A DNA stretch of 5,491 nucleotides from Candidatus Methanolliviera sp. GoM_oil (GTDB lineage: Archaea; Halobacteriota; Methanoliparia; Methanoliparales; Methanoliparaceae), in assembly GCA_902158735.1 (NCBI GenBank), contig CABGHG010000120.1, positions 1 through 5,491 of the forward strand, written 5' to 3'. Below are positions 5,467 to 5,491 of the stretch, one piece after another. The notes under the pieces were generated by a model. That model ran no database searches. It saw only the letters and a list, made by a program, of their open reading frames with translations, and was not told the origin of the DNA. Both the position numbers and the translations under genes were made by a program. Within the stretch, counting starts at the first letter, position 1. Every line of letters begins with the position of its first letter.

Positions 5467-5491
5467 CTATATCATCTCTAATCTGATTTTA

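Overview
The window looks archaeal, most likely euryarchaeal. Three adjacent minus-strand genes encode the archaeal-type route from pantoate to 4'-phosphopantetheine: a bifunctional CoaBC, a GHMP-family pantoate kinase and a DUF137-type 4-phosphopantoate--beta-alanine ligase. The last two replace the bacterial PanC/PanK order of reactions and are known mainly from archaea. The YchF-family GTPase is also of the archaeal type, with an NKMD G4 motif and a CPC...CxxC cysteine cluster. I cannot name the genus from sequence alone.

Layout from left to right. Positions 2-49 are open on the plus strand and may be the last codons of a membrane protein, followed by a T-rich plus-strand tract (77-102) that could be its terminator. 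Everything else is transcribed leftward. In transcription order from the right edge these are: a TnpB of the IS200/IS605 class (4210-5466), an intergenic gap of about 80 bp, the YchF-type GTPase (2952-4130), a 49-bp gap with two AT-rich palindromes, then coaBC (1670-2902), pantoate kinase (804-1673, 4-bp ATGA overlap with coaBC) and the phosphopantothenate synthetase (103-792, 11-bp gap). The last three form a compact operon covering four consecutive catalytic steps of CoA synthesis. ychF may read into it.

The least ordinary part is a short palindromic repeat. Inside tnpB, just after the RuvC-III aspartate, lies an in-frame block of about 51 bp made of two tandem hairpins (8-bp stem, GAA loop on the plus strand, 24-bp period). 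The paired outer bases of the two stems differ in a compensatory way. A single, partly decayed relative of the same hairpin sits in the pantoate kinase gene at 1503-1530, also in frame. This suggests a dispersed palindromic element that tolerates or uses coding sequence. Other points are the apparent loss of the usual RuvC-II Glu and the zinc-finger cysteines in TnpB, and a short, motif-poor phosphopantothenate synthetase.
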